Assembly: GCA_905397405.1 (NCBI GenBank)
Contig: CAJPVJ010000180.1
Coordinates: 1-33,910, forward strand
Direction of reading: 5' to 3'
DNA length: 33,910 nt
Source: Oppiella nova
Lineage: Eukaryota; Arthropoda; Arachnida; Sarcoptiformes; Oppiidae
The notes below the pieces were generated by a model. That model did not search any database, was not told the DNA's origin, and saw nothing but the letters and a program-made list of their open reading frames with translations. The position numbers were made by a program, and so were the translations under genes. Shown one piece after another: positions 1 to 12,717 of the stretch; positions within the stretch are counted from its first letter, which is position 1; each line of letters begins with the position of its first letter.

Positions 1-10
1 TGATTTGCAG

Positions 11-187
11 ACTCCCGTGTAGTTTCATAACGCCTGAAGTGATTGAGGCCACGTGTCAGTGCCTATTGGCTCAGGCGGAACAGGGAGAGCGGGTTGGCAT
101 CGATTTGAAGCAAATCGAGAAACTGGTGATTGAAGAGTTTGGTCGATGTCTCACACAAATCATCGATTGCGCCGCAAAGACCAGAAA
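11..187 (+). CDS. Internal exon of an unrecognised protein
   Basis: The stretch reads as an exon: a TTTGCAG acceptor ends at base 10, and base 187 is followed by GTGAGTGA, a near-consensus donor. Only one of the three forward frames is open (codons from base 12), giving about 58 residues starting LPCSFITPEVIEATC and ending CAAKTRK. The exon takes two bases from the previous codon and leaves two for the next. The peptide looks helical, with the Leu/Ile/Val/Glu mix of a folded domain (middle part GIDLKQIEKLVIEEFG) and four Cys. Base composition is clearly richer in GC than the flanks. I do not recognise the family, so no function is offered. The window begins within 11 bases of the acceptor, so the pyrimidine tract cannot be judged and the exon might start earlier, since the frame stays open back to base 3. 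No matching downstream exon was found on the plus strand. Confidence 0.75.
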
Positions 188-2896
188 GTGAGTGATATTT
201 GCGTTTAGTTTGTCGCTTGAAATGTATTTTAATCTACTGTTTGTCTCCATAATTAGTTCCAAATTAAAACCGGAATTCGTTTAAATATATATCAATTGAA
301 AACGATTGGTAAGAATTTCATATTTATTTTCTGTACATTTCTTTTATCGGTATTTTAATTCTGATATAATTTGAGAATTCATTTATTGTTATTTATTTGA
401 ATTTATGTCCCTTTTAATGGTTTACTAATTGTATGATTTAAAAGACAAAAAAATATATAATTTAAATTCTATTATTATATTTGTGAGTTATTTTGAATTT
501 ATTTTTAAAATTCATTTAAATATTGTACACATAATTGAATATAACATACGAATTGTATATACCAGTACATAGAGAATTTCATGAATTGATTTATTTCTAA
601 AATATATTTCTAGTTTAAATATAATTGAATAATAACTAAATTATTTGAGACATAACTTTTAGTAAATTATAAATTATTATAAAAATTTTGTTAAATTTTT
701 CTGCTATTATTATTGAGTTTTTGTACTCAATTTGCTTTAACTGATAATAAATGCTTTCAAATGAAACAAAAGTCCTAAATATGAGCAAATGTGCTAAAAT
801 CACAAGTCTATCGATTTATTCATTGCTGTCGTATTTAACTCTTACAGTATTGTGTCGATAAACAAAACACTTTTGTAAAGATCTGTGCAATCGATGCACT
901 GATAAATTCAATTCATTTTTTCTCTGTCCGACCAGTGCTCCCATTCTCGCATTCAATTCAATCTTAATTTTTTAGTATATTATTAAATTTGTCATAAAAA
1001 CATTTTATTCTGTACAGAATTCATTGTTTTTATACAAAACTAGTACTCTATCGTATTTCCCTTATTTTGTTTAATATTGAGTTAATTATTGATTGAATTG
1101 TTGATGGAATATAAGAATTTTTTATTTTGTTTTTACCATTTGATACCTCGATAGACTAAAATCACTTTGAGACCAATTAAACACAATTAATGGTTTGCAA
1201 ATATTGCTAATTGTTTTTAATTATACATTCTTCTATAAAATGAGTGCCATTTACTTGTAATGATTTTGTATATCAATTAGAGTATTGGTGTTAAATAAAG
1301 CACTTTTTCCATGAGATACCATTTAAACCCATACTAATAGAACCACTGATTGGGTGTTTGATTGCATTTTTGCAATTTTGTTGGTTTTAGTCTTATTTGG
1401 AGTCAAATATTTGTTTGAATATTAAATTTCCGTTAAATAATAGTTAATATAATAGTCATTAATGGCCTAATTCTGTGATATAGAGTATAGCGATGAAAGG
1501 TTTCATTGGTTTCATGCAATTGTCTCGGATATCATTAAATGCTTTCAAAAACATATCTAATATTAGAATTTTTTTAAAGAAATTCTTTTCTCACGAAATA
1601 TTAAATTGTTTTTCGGGAGAAAAGTTGAGACTTTCAATGATATCATATAATATCCACTTTAAGAGGAGAATCTCGTTTCGGCGAATCAACCGATGCTATG
1701 ATTGACTGAAATTCAATTCCTGCGCGAAATTAAATGAATTTTGCATTAAATGTTTGAATTTCATTTGAAATCATACTCGAGTAGTCATACTATCCACGAG
1801 AGTAACTCTATACGCCTTTAATCACAAGAAATGTTTGTTTAATAGAAATCCAGTGATAAACAAGTTCTGGAGTTTTACTATTAATAATTGGGTTAAATAT
1901 CAGATCAATCATAGCCAGTGAAGTCTCCATCCATTGCTAGAGAATCCATTCCCGGGTCTAAACTCCGAAAAGCTTTAAAATAATGTCAATTTTACACACA
2001 ATTGCCGACTAATAAAACAATTTGTGAAACTAATTTTTAGAAATAAGTCCAAAAGTTTGGTTCACTTCTGTATACCATTATAACCGGCGACAACACATCT
2101 GGAGTTTTAAATTAAATACTGTTTTGTCGTTCACTCCATGGATTTGATTCGTTTCATTAATTTTATGATTGATTTTTGTTTGCATTCATTCATAAACTGC
2201 TTAATAAAAATAATTTCTCGAGTGATTCGGCTGTGGAAATGCTATTCACGGCTAAAAACTCTTGAACAGAACCAGTGAAATGCAGTGCCAAAGATAAATA
2301 GCTAACGATTTTAAGTGAAAAGTACAGCTTTCGGGCCGATAATTGAGTTGTTTATAAAAGAATGCCTTTCAAAAGCATTCATTAATATATTTTTGTTTAT
2401 TTTGATAAAAATATTTCCTCCTATAATAGACGTTTACTTAAGACTCAGGCGAATTAGGTTGTGATTGGAGTTACGAAAAGTTTTGCAGCGATTTTGCACC
2501 CATTTTTCATCTTTTCTTTAAACATTACAATATTTGTTGTATTGAATGCCGTTTGGGAGACAATAATAGCTCAATAACTCATCCACTCATTAGGAACTGT
2601 ATATACAGAGAACACCACATCATTTGGCACCACAATAGTTGCCGCCAACCCATCAATTATTCACCATTTGTTTCATTCAATATTTAATTGCGTTCAACAT
2701 ATCTATACATTTGTGTTATAGTTTTGGTGTATAATAGCTTATTATGTTAATTGTCTTTTTCATATCATATTTTTGGCAATATTTTAAATATCAAAATTTT
2801 TGAAATAAGTTTCAAACAGATACTGTTTGAGATATTAGTATAATTGAGATTTATTAGTATGAGGTGAAGATTCCGGGAGTTTTGTTTAAAAATAAC

Positions 2897-2900
<4 letters not shown>

Positions 2901-2938
<38 letters not shown>
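2901..2938. repeat. (GA)n microsatellite, 19 units
   Basis: Uninterrupted GA dinucleotide run of 38 bases in AT-rich sequence. Confidence 0.97.
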
Positions 2939-2940
<2 letters not shown>

Positions 2941-3778
2941 CTGGAGTAAGAAAATACGGTTTGAAAAAATAGTGATACATTTCAATGAATCGTTTCATAA
3001 AATATGTGAAACAAATCACTGGTTTCTATATATAGAGGATATGACATTTCTAACACTTCATTAATTGCAAATTTAAAAATTCAAACCCTTTCTGATGCCA
3101 AAAAACTAAATCTGTAAGAATGAGGAACTTTTATTTTTGGTCTCAATTAATGAACTATTCATTTGTTTAATTGCAGTCAAACAAAATAATATTATGGTTT
3201 ACCATAACATCATTCGGTAGATTTATTAACCAGGGTTATTACGCAAATATAAAATGAGCACATTAAATGTTTATTTAAAATATAGAAATATTCACTATTT
3301 ATTGTTTAAGAATATTTCTCAAGTTACCGGTAAAGTTATTACTTGTAGTTAATAATAATAGTTTACTTTTACTTAATACTTACCAAATTAAATGTTAAAC
3401 TTTTATACAATATTTTCCATTTATAAGATAATTTGAATGTAACGTTAATATAGTATTAACTAACAATTCTTTGCAGTAAAGTACAAAATGCTTAATTATA
3501 GTCTATTAATTATTAAAACATAATTATACTAAATCTGCTTTTCTATCGTAAAGTTTATGAATGCCGAGCAAAACAGTGGTGCATATCGTCTAAATGAGTC
3601 TAAAATAGTTTCTTTAATAGACTTATAATTCAAATGATTTAATGATTAAAAGCGCGATTCCGAGCCATAAGTCAGGAGTGGAGGAGAAATGATTTGCACA
3701 CATATTGTCGTGTGTTTTATGAGACACACACTAAATGATCGCAGAATTTAAGCCCAAATAACATGACATCGTTTGGCG

Positions 3779-3781
<3 letters not shown>

Positions 3782-3814
<33 letters not shown>
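3782..3814. repeat. (GA)n microsatellite
   Basis: Uninterrupted GA/AG run of about 33 bases. Confidence 0.97.
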
Positions 3815-3816
<2 letters not shown>

Positions 3817-4345
3817 ATAAATAAATTGTGATTCAAAAGAAAATCGTTTTATATTTAGCTGAGAGTTATTTACTGTTAGTAAACAGTTTAGCGACTCATA
3901 TATGTGTCTTACAAACGACGGCAACACAAGCAAAAAAAATAATATACAGTATAAAGACGACTCTCGGATCTAAAAACTAAGATTTTTAGAGATCATGAGA
4001 TAAAAACTTATTCAATAAAAACTTTATACCAAACGCTATGTTGTGATGTGTTTTGTGTACAGAAACGAAAGAAAGAGAGAAAACTAAACTCAAAGTAAAG
4101 TTTATATTCTATTCGATAATTGTATTGTAAGGCAAACATAGGATGGATTGATACCAAAGATTTAACAGAGATATAACTTATGTGAGATGCTCTCAACCAT
4201 TGTTTTTACGGCACAGGGATGTGGCAGCGAATGGAGGGCTCATTAACTGACAGAATAGTGGAAAGTCAGCGAAAAAACTTTTACTCCTAATTCTATTAAT
4301 AGAGCGAAAAAATTTGTTTAAAAATTTATTGTTGTTTTGGTCTCT

Positions 4346-4351
4346 TTTATT
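4346..4351 (-). promoter_or_regulatory. Candidate polyadenylation signal AATAAA
   Basis: On the minus strand an AATAAA hexamer lies about 130 bases past the stop codon of the Cys-rich protein gene (stop at 4479-4481), in the right place and orientation for its 3' end. AATAAA is common by chance in such AT-rich DNA, so this is only a candidate. Confidence 0.4.
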
Positions 4352-4478
4352 GAACCAAATATTATGTTAGAAAATATTAATTGAATTTGTTTTTCACTAA
4401 AAATATCGTTTTTATGCTAATATTATCGTATAAATTATTAATACAAAAACACATGTAAAACATCATAAGTCATTCAAA

Positions 4479-4970
4479 TCAAAGTATGATAAGATATGTC
4501 ATAATGAGACCACAGATGAAAGTCCACAGGGATGTGACGGGTAGTGAACCGGCGCTGCACTGACGGGACTCGTACTCAAAGCCGTCACAGTTTCTCTGCA
4601 ATACGTTCTCGTGTTCTGACGAATAGATCTTCATATTAGCGATGGTTTTGGCGGACTTTGTATCACATTTCCTGCGCGCGGAGTCGGCCACGCAGTCCCT
4701 CAGCCGCCAAAAGCCGCAACAAAACTCGCGCCGATACTCATCCGACTGCATGGGATGTCCCTTCTCGATGACTGCGGACATACGCTGCGTGTACTTTGTC
4801 TTACATGTCTCGACCTCCGGGTGCACCGCTAGCACACACCCAATGCCGCCGGAGTTTTTCAAGTTTACGATTTGGTCCAACGATAGGTCGTCCGACACCA
4901 CACTCCCTATCGACACCAAAATGGCCACAAATACCACTAATTGGTGGCTGAGTAATGTCTGAAACGACAT
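4479..4970 (-). CDS. Small secreted Cys-rich protein with hydrophobic C-terminal tail
   Basis: An intron-free 163-residue frame with much higher GC than its surroundings. I chose the ATG at 4970 (MSFQTLL...) because a typical signal peptide follows at once (residues 5-26, hydrophobic core LVVFVAILVSIGSVVS, then DD). An in-frame ATG at 4991 would add only seven hydrophilic residues. The mature part has eight Cys (45, 56, 84, 85, 93, 102, 128, 138), including an adjacent CC pair in the segment EFCCGFWRLRDC, suggesting a compact disulfide-bonded domain. The protein ends in a 17-20 residue hydrophobic run (SLWTFICGLIMTYLIIL) directly before the stop, preceded by small residues SAGS. This is the pattern of a GPI-attachment signal, or else a C-terminal membrane anchor. 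Expected location is the outer cell surface. Secreted proteins with a CC-x7-C pattern are common uncharacterised families in arthropods; I cannot name this one. No partner is implied by the neighbours. Confidence 0.8.
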   Translation of the reverse strand: MSFQTLLSHQLVVFVAILVSIGSVVSDDLSLDQIVNLKNSGGIGCVLAVHPEVETCKTKYTQRMSAVIEKGHPMQSDEYRREFCCGFWRLRDCVADSARRKCDTKSAKTIANMKIYSSEHENVLQRNCDGFEYESRQCSAGSLPVTSLWTFICGLIMTYLIIL

Positions 4971-5106
4971 ATTTGTGGTGCACTTCCACATCACTACACA
5001 ATACAGGCGTTCATAGAATTTATGGATAAAATTCTTGTCACTAAACTATTCCAACGCCTTATGGCTTAGGGTTTCCTTAAACTTATATTTAGTTTTATGA
5101 AAAAGT

Positions 5107-5114
5107 TTTTATAA
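5107..5114 (-). promoter_or_regulatory. Possible TATA box (TATAAAAA)
   Basis: A minus-strand TATAAAAA lies about 140 bases upstream of the ATG at 4970. The site is nearly palindromic and the region is AT-rich, so this may be chance. A GC-richer patch at about 5460-5620 could instead hold the real 5' end of the gene. Confidence 0.2.
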
Positions 5115-6375
5115 AAACTCTTTGTTTTGCAATAAATATGTCGCAAACAAGGGTTTGTTAGACAAATTAATCAGAGTATCACTGAATATAGTGTACACCA
5201 AATGATAAGATTATGTGTCGTTTAGGCGATGAAATACTTTCGACAGAAAACACCGATAAATGTATTGCCTCTACAGTTGTCTCACATCTCCAACGACTAC
5301 AACAATAATCACTTCACATATTCATTGCATTCATTTTATGCTCGGAAAACTTTTTACACTTTTTCTCTCACTCTCTGGAAGTGATTCACTGCGAGAGATC
5401 ACTGTTAACCTCAAACTCAAAGTCTGTAAGTCTTGGGAGAGAGAAAAGTGTTGATTCCGACGCACAGCCTAACAGTGCCTTAACTGTGGCCCTAATGTAA
5501 TGCACTGTAGTTCTGGAGCAACACTAGACTAGTGCTGATTGTTTGGACTCTTTTAGCGCTGTTTTGGAGGCATTGGGATCTGTGGCTGAGGCGAGAAAAG
5601 TCGTGTTGTGGTGATGTTTGCGCCCATTTATGTCGTAACTAATACATGGGGAACAGTATTTGTAACTGTATTTCTCTCCGTATTTATAACTTATTCTCAA
5701 CTAATCTACTCATGTATTTGGCGTCACTTATGCAGAGTGTATAAGCGTTACACAAACCTCACAGGAAGTCATCCAATAAACTATATTTTCTAATCACAAC
5801 GAAATGTTTCGCTAAACAGTTTTACAACTTTTTTCATTTATAATCTATACTTTTAAACACTGGTTAATTTTGGTTTACGAGTAATAATAATAATCTGTAT
5901 TTATGTTTACATTTCGTATGAAAGCCACAAACGGAAAGGTCGTCTGAATATATTGTGTAAAACAGGGAATTTTTGTTTCTCATATTTACTTTAGTTTTAT
6001 GGCAATACAACTAATATTAATACTAAACTATAGTTATATTAGCGACAAAACTAGCAATTGTTTTGTTGCGGGAGAATGTCATTAATGGATTGGTTTTGAT
6101 TTTGGGAGCAAAAGTTTGGCCACAAATAAAATAAAATATGAATTATTCAATGCTAGCGATTGGTTGAGTAAATGTTGTGTTTGAATGCATTGCATCCTAA
6201 GATGAAAGCAATTATTTTAGTCTATTTATTTTGATAGATTCCTACCACTTCTCAAATAAAGTGCTATTTAATGGAATTGTGTGATACAACTGCCAGAGAC
6301 CTCATTATTACATCACTTATCGGCCAAACACTCATTGCATTTAGCACTACATGACAGCCCCCACCAATCGCCCTC

Positions 6376-6377
<2 letters not shown>

Positions 6378-6411
<34 letters not shown>

Positions 6412-6419
6412 CATTTAGT
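6378..6419. repeat. (CT)n microsatellite
   Basis: Uninterrupted CT run of about 42 bases. Confidence 0.97.
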
Positions 6420-6974
6420 TTAATTTTCACTTAAATTATACACAAAAAATAGTAGCAACCACTTTTCCTTGTAGGTTATAAATGTTTTTTAAATCATAAA
6501 TTATTGCAATAACTTTATAGTCAAATGTTAAGCAGCTTTTGTCACATATATGACAGCGTTTGGATAAGCAGTCAAACAAATCACACAAAAATTGATGTCT
6601 CACTCCGAGAGACAACTCTATTAATAAAACGATATTTTGTAGGAGTTTTCTCTCACTAAACATCACTGCATTAATGCAAAGGAAAAAGCATTTTTAAAAA
6701 TCAAATAATGAATATTTATGAACAAATTCCCTAATAAGGGCTCTATAATTATGAATAATAAAACATTTGATATACAGTCAGATTAAGTTATATTTATATT
6801 AAAAGTTAATCACCAAAAAAGTACACTATACCATAACTAAACTAAACCCTATATATTTTATTTTAACATTTATTTAAGAAAAATATTTTGCTCAATGCTT
6901 TTGTCAAAAATTTTAGTCTAAAAACAATATTTATTTTACAGAATACGAGAATACGATAATCTGTTTGTATGGGC

Positions 6975-7014
<40 letters not shown>
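6975..7014. repeat. (GA)n microsatellite, one interruption
   Basis: GA run of about 40 bases interrupted once by AAA. Confidence 0.95.
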
Positions 7015-8599
7015 ACTTTTAACTTCACAATCAGTGTCTAGAAATAATATAGTGAACCATATTTTCATTAGCCGTAAATGATGTAAAATATTTTATCTCG
7101 CAAAATTAAATGAGTTTGCTTTATATATACACAAAACTGGTAATAATAAAATGAAATTAGATTTTTATTTGATTGAAAATATATTCTTCCAAAGAATTGA
7201 AACCAATAATTGAAATGATAAGGAATTTGAGGCATTTTATCCGAAAAATTCTTTACATTCAAAACATCGAGACTAATGATTGAGAGAGAAAATGATTTTT
7301 TTTCTCTCATTTTGTGTTGAGTTTATTTATAAAATCCTATTTATAACCGAAAAATTACATCTAAAAAAATATCCCATGAATTAAGCGAAGGAAAGATTTG
7401 ATAAAAATGTGAACTTATTTTGTCATTTTGTTTCAATTTACAGAAATATATATTAGATTTGCTTATATTATAATAAACTAATATTAGTTCAAATACTCTC
7501 GACTTCCTCTTCAAAACGTTTGAATTGATATTTATTTGTCTAAAGAATAAACAAATGGTTTTCAAAAATACTTTTTTGTGCCAAAGATTTATTCGCAATA
7601 CAAATCACTCGCATTTAACGAGAAGTTGTCTGAAACACACAATTAAATGAATTTTATTTGGCAATAAATATTAAACATTTTCGTGGGGTAGACATGAAAT
7701 TAAATTTAATGGTATGTATTGTGTGCGGGACTGGTATATCGTAACATCACTTTCAAAAAGACATACATTATTAGGTGTGTTGACAGAGACAGTGAACAGA
7801 ACATGAATTGTTTTATAATCAATCCATACATTCACTAAACTATACTGACATTCAGTGTATTGTCTATGAGAGTAGAGTACAGTATAGGTTTGTAGCAAAA
7901 TATAATAATAATAATATTGGATAGTATACTGTGTGATACAATACTGTCTATCAATATATTATATAAATAAATGGTTTTTATTAACTTAATAATAGATTAA
8001 ATACAAACATAACATAATATTATTGCTAATAGTTTTATCAAACTTTATGTCACGTAATAAGAAATGTCTCATAAAAAATACAATGATATTAATAATGGGA
8101 ACATAAATTAATTGAGTTATTATTTCGATGACATTTCGATATTTTGTTTGCAGATAATTAGCTGAACACAAGTCATCAAAAGTAGTGAACAATAGACGAT
8201 AAACCGAAACGAAAATATTTTGGTGTAAAAATTTCATTTAATTAGTATTTTGTTTTGTAATCAATGTTTTGTTATTATGTATTAACCAGTGAGTGGGCTA
8301 AAAGCGAGTGAATATTTTTCATTTCATTGTTAATAACATATTTTCCGTTCATTTCATCGAAATGTTTCAACAGAATAATGAATAACTGTCACAAAAAGTT
8401 AATCAAAACCGCTATTATTTATTACCATACAAAACATAAATATTAATATTAATGAAAGTTTTATATTAATTGCAGACAATATTGAATGGGAATTTGCTTT
8501 TTGTCAATTTTTCATGAATATATTGATTCGCAGATTTGTTTTAAATAAAGAAACGCTAAATAATAGACAAAAAATGATTATTTAGTTGAGATGACAAAG

Positions 8600-8649
8600 G
8601 GAGAGGACAGAGAGGGAAAGAGGGAGGGAGGGAGAGAGAGAGAGAGAGA
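8600..8649. repeat. Purine-rich GA/GGGA tract
   Basis: Imperfect polypurine tract (GGGAGAGG..., GGGAGGGAGG) passing into a pure GA run. Confidence 0.9.
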
Positions 8650-8865
8650 AGTTGTGTCACAAACTATTGATTAAGTAAACTGTCATTTAATGGTATTATT
8701 AATTTAAGTGGCTTTGAATATAACAGCATTCATAATGCGATCGCATGTTATTTGTCTTTTTGCCCTTTTATTTGTCATATAGTTATCGATTAAAACTATT
8801 TTTCGTGATTCGCTTTATGCCATATATACGGGGAGTATAAATATAAACTTTTAACTTTTATGTCA

Positions 8866-8867
<2 letters not shown>

Positions 8868-8905
<38 letters not shown>
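8868..8905. repeat. (CT)n microsatellite
   Basis: Uninterrupted TC/CT run of 38 bases. Confidence 0.97.
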
Positions 8906-8906
<1 letters not shown>

Positions 8907-10336
8907 ACATTTAAGAGGAGATAAAAAATAATAATTCGCTAAAAACTTTAATATCTTCGGTGAACTTGTTTTATGACACACTTTTAGACACAATAAGATT
9001 TTTATTAAACTTATACTTTCTGTTACTAAAAAAATACATTTTTTTCTCCTCTCAAACCTCACGCTCTCTTCACACTTATACTTTATTTGTGACCATTTTT
9101 TTGTAACAAATATTTTTACGACTCAATCATTTCGGGAAACTTAACGAAATAATACTGTCGCTCATATATTCGCCAATGATTTTGGCGATCATTTATTATG
9201 CGATAAAAATAAAATACAATTACGTGTGTATTATTTTTTATTAATTCTCTGGGCATATGTTTGTTTGTATAACCGTTTTTGTGTGTCAAATGTCTCAATA
9301 CAAAAGACATCTCATTTAGAAATTACTATAAATAAAGCCCACAAACAGTGATTCAATTGAGCCTTTGTTGAGATGTCTCTTGAATGCCTCCTATTGTATG
9401 CGTTGAATAAAAAATAAATTTTAATTTATTTACAAATTACTAATTAATCTGTAGTTAATGAGTGTAAAAATAAAAAATATTCCGATTAAATATTTGATAA
9501 CAAAATACTTAAGACTTAATGTGATACTGTATCCGGAAATGATAGGCACTTATAAGTATTATTACAAAGAATTAGTGATTTTTAACTCAATGTCTTAATG
9601 TCTATTGAATTATTTAACATGAACTCTAATTGCAATAAATAAAATATTCATTATTTAATTACAGTAACGAAAGTCTATTTAAACATTAAGAGTGGGCATT
9701 GTATTAAAAATGCAATCACCCTGTTATGTGACTTAAGATTAGAAAACATCAACAAATTTGAGTCTATATTTGGGAAGTCAAGTGACAGTAAGACTAGTGG
9801 TTAGTGAATGGATTTTGAGAGATATATTTATTGATAGAAGTAGTTTGAAAACTTACAAAAATATAATAAGAATCCAAGTTTACAACAATCAGTAAAAAGA
9901 TCTCAAATAATAAATAATATTTGTTTTACTTTTTTATAGCTTTTTTCACACTAAGACTTACAAAAGCCTTAAATCTATTATTTTTGGAGTTTTGATCGGA
10001 TTTTTTCGTTTTAAACATCTATTCATTAATACTGTTGTCTCTTAAGACGAAAAGAGTTGATACCAATTATATCCACACTATTGTCAATCGACAATCAATT
10101 TCTTAATACAATCAAAATTATTGTTTCATTCATTTATATAGATACACTTATTTATTCAAGATTCATTTGATTTTTGATTATTTGTCAAATGTTTGACACA
10201 AAACACAAATTATAAGTTTAACTTCAATTTGTAACATTATTTGAAACACTCGATTTAATTATGTGTTTATTGTCTGATTTGATAGACTTTTGAATAAAAC
10301 GAGAGATGATTTTGATGTTAACATTAATGATTTGAT

Positions 10337-10611
10337 AATATAGTGATTTGATTGAAGTTGAAATCAATTCAAAGATTGAGTTAATCGATACAAAATTCAT
10401 TACTCATTCAAATGGTTGCTTAAGTTTAAGGATATTTCCATTTGTTTGTAAGAAATTCCTACTTTTAAACAAANAATATAGTGATTTGATTGAAGTTGAA
10501 ATCAATTCAAAGATTGAGTTAATCGATACAAAATTCATTACTCATTCAAATGGTTGCTTAAGTTTAAGGATATTTCCATTTGTTTGTAAGAAATTCCTAC
10601 TTTTAAACAAA
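10337..10611. repeat. 137-bp perfect duplication joined by a single N
   Basis: Bases 10337-10473 and 10475-10611 are identical (137 bases each), separated only by the N at 10474, the only ambiguous base seen in the window. An N at the exact joint of a perfect repeat is what an assembler leaves when two overlapping contig ends are abutted instead of merged. Real copy number is therefore probably one. Confidence 0.95.
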
Positions 10612-10739
10612 ATTCTTATGCCATTCATGTCTCCATTCAGTTAATTGTTTGTTCAATTGGTTTGTTGTTTATCTTAAGTTCACTAATGATTTGGTGAATA
10701 GTTTTTCACAACTTTTTTAATGATTTTGTATTTTGAAAG

Positions 10740-10994
10740 AAAAAGTGATTTTTGTAATACTGATTAAATATTTAGTTTAGATTAGTCTTATATTGAAGTG
10801 TTCAATAGTTTGCGTATTATATGACATAAATTTCTTAAGTTTTTGCTCTCATTTCTTATATTAATTAAAAAAGTGATTTTTGTAATACTGATTAAATATT
10901 TAGTTTAGATTAGTCTTATATTGAAGTGTTCAATAGTTTGCGTATTATATGACATAAATTTCTTAAGTTTTTGCTCTCATTTCTTATATTAATT
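10740..10994. repeat. Perfect tandem duplication, period 128
   Basis: Each base from 10740 to 10866 recurs exactly 128 bases later (127 matching positions, no mismatch seen). Non-coding. The period is shared with two other duplications in the window, which suggests an assembly origin. Confidence 0.95.
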
Positions 10995-11589
10995 GCATAT
11001 TTCAGTAATGAGAAGATTTTTTTATTAAAAAAGTGTCAAAAGTAAAGAATTTCTGCAAGATTAATTAATTAAAAGTGATTTAAATGCAAATCACAAGTAA
11101 TGTAAACACATGTCAACTAATCTTATACAATATATCGGACGTCATATAAATTAGCAATCCTTTCATATATCCAAAAATCTACTGCCAATGAATTAGATTT
11201 GAACACTAATTACTTTAACCTAAAAGTTTGTATTCTGTAAGAATTTCAAACTTTTTTGGTTTTACTTTCTCAGGGAAAACTAAAAACATTTTAACGGATA
11301 ATATGTATTATAAGATATTGATCTGCAAAACATTTCCAAACAAATCATTCGTAAACTTTAAATTCTTGTTGACATAAAAGTGCGAAAATATACTTTAATT
11401 CTTAAAAAATATTTTATATACACTTATTTAGATTGAAATGGTTTGCGCTGACTGGCGATCCCCTATTATATAAACGATTTTTACTCAATTTTTTGTTCGG
11501 TTTATATTTGTTTGAATAGCAGATCAGTTGAATGATTCAGTTTTGAAGTAATGCTGACAACAGACAAAAACAAAGACTTTTGTGCAGAT

Positions 11590-11740
11590 ATTTAGTGCTG
11601 GTCTGGAAAGGTTGGGCCCAATCGCCAGATGCGCTCCGCATTTATCTAATGGAGTAAATACACTGGAAATACACTGTTATTGTCTTTTAGAGGAAATTTG
11701 TGTCACAACAGCCTCTGCTGAGCGTCACTGAAGGAAACAG
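11590..11740. other. GC-richer patch, unassigned
   Basis: A short island (includes GGTTGGGCCC and AGATGCGCTCCGC) stands out from the AT-rich flanks. One forward frame stays open for about 48 codons across it, but it has no ATG-started protein and no convincing donor. It could be a regulatory element or a fragment of an unknown exon; I cannot decide. Confidence 0.3.
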
Positions 11741-11850
11741 ATATTAATTATTGAATGACAGACACATTACTATGATATCTAATATTTAAATTAAACAAAA
11801 TTCTTGTGTAAATATTAGCGAATTTATTGCATATATTCGCATATACTCTA

Positions 11851-11870
11851 TATATATACATGTATATATA
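11851..11870. repeat. Perfect 20-bp palindrome
   Basis: TATATATACA followed by its reverse complement TGTATATATA. Probably a by-product of (TA)n sequence. Confidence 0.8.
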
Positions 11871-12125
11871 TTTGTGATCCTTAATCCGGATTATGTTTGT
11901 TGAAAATAAATTTAATGATATTTTTTCGTGTGTGCGATAAAAAAGTTTGTTTTTTGTTGACCTAAACATAATATGAATACAACAGAAGTTTTTAAACAGA
12001 TTTTTGAACACATTTTATTCCATTGTATTGAATATAAAGAGAATTGACATAAAAGATAAAAGACTGAAATGAATTGAAAGAAATTGAAAAATGCACTGAA
12101 TTTTTATACATATACTATACATACA

Positions 12126-12157
<32 letters not shown>

Positions 12158-12717
12158 CTATATTCTAATGTTGAATCTCAATAAAAATATTTTTCTCTTC
12201 CCTTCTCTTAAAAGTAAAATCGATTTGAAGAACAAATGCATCACTTATGGTATTATACAATACAATGCTATACAACACAGAATCACAGAATCACAGAATA
12301 TTCGCGTTTTTGTTATTCAATTTCACAATTTATTCCCATTTGGTGTAGGAATCTGTGGAGAAAAGAAAATCAAAGTTTTCAGACATAAAAAAGGAAAAGT
12401 ATTTATTTATAATTAAATTAGAAATTTGCAAAACTTATTGATTAAGTCATACATATGTACACAACCAGTGAAAATGTAAGCCCATAAACACACACACATA
12501 TCACAACTACGGGTATAATATAATACAATAAATTGTTATGCAATAAACCGCGTAAACCATGAAATATTTTAAACACTTATTTGCAATAAATTATTGAAAT
12601 GATTGAAAAGTATGGAAATGAGTGCAAACTTTACAAATAGAGTCAAAACCATTTGTATATAAACATAAAGATATGGATTAGTAGGCAATGCCATCAATTT
12701 GAAGCCCAATTCTTAAC

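Larger units (their letters stand above)
188..4345. other. AT-rich non-coding stretch, probably intron
   Basis: Over 4 kb following the exon donor hold only AT-rich sequence with short chance open frames and two (GA)n arrays. The simplest reading is the start of a long intron of the gene whose exon ends at 187, passing into or containing the minus-strand gene at 4479-4970. I see no further splice-flanked coding segment, RNA gene or element here. Confidence 0.5.
5115..10336. other. Non-coding AT-rich stretch with microsatellites
   Basis: No splice-flanked or compositionally coding segment seen on either strand. Contains a somewhat GC-richer patch at 5460-5620, three (GA)n/(CT)n arrays, a purine-rich tract near 8600-8649 and a 12-base palindrome ATGCGATCGCAT at about 8736. 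Open frames here are short, AT-driven and unlike proteins. Confidence 0.6.

Noticed and set aside
4642-4962. 106-residue plus-strand frame
   Set aside because: Antisense shadow of the Cys-rich protein, which has the signal peptide and Cys pattern.
5608-5793. 61-residue hydrophobic plus-strand frame
   Set aside because: No splice support or motif; likely chance in a somewhat GC-richer patch upstream of the Cys-rich protein gene.
10348-10644. 98-residue open frame crossing the N
   Set aside because: It reads twice through a perfect duplication and across an unknown base; an artefact of the joint.
11575-11720. Short frame containing IFSAGLE, reminiscent of an enoyl-CoA hydratase motif
   Set aside because: Only about 48 codons between stops, no further family motif, and the resemblance ends after a few residues.
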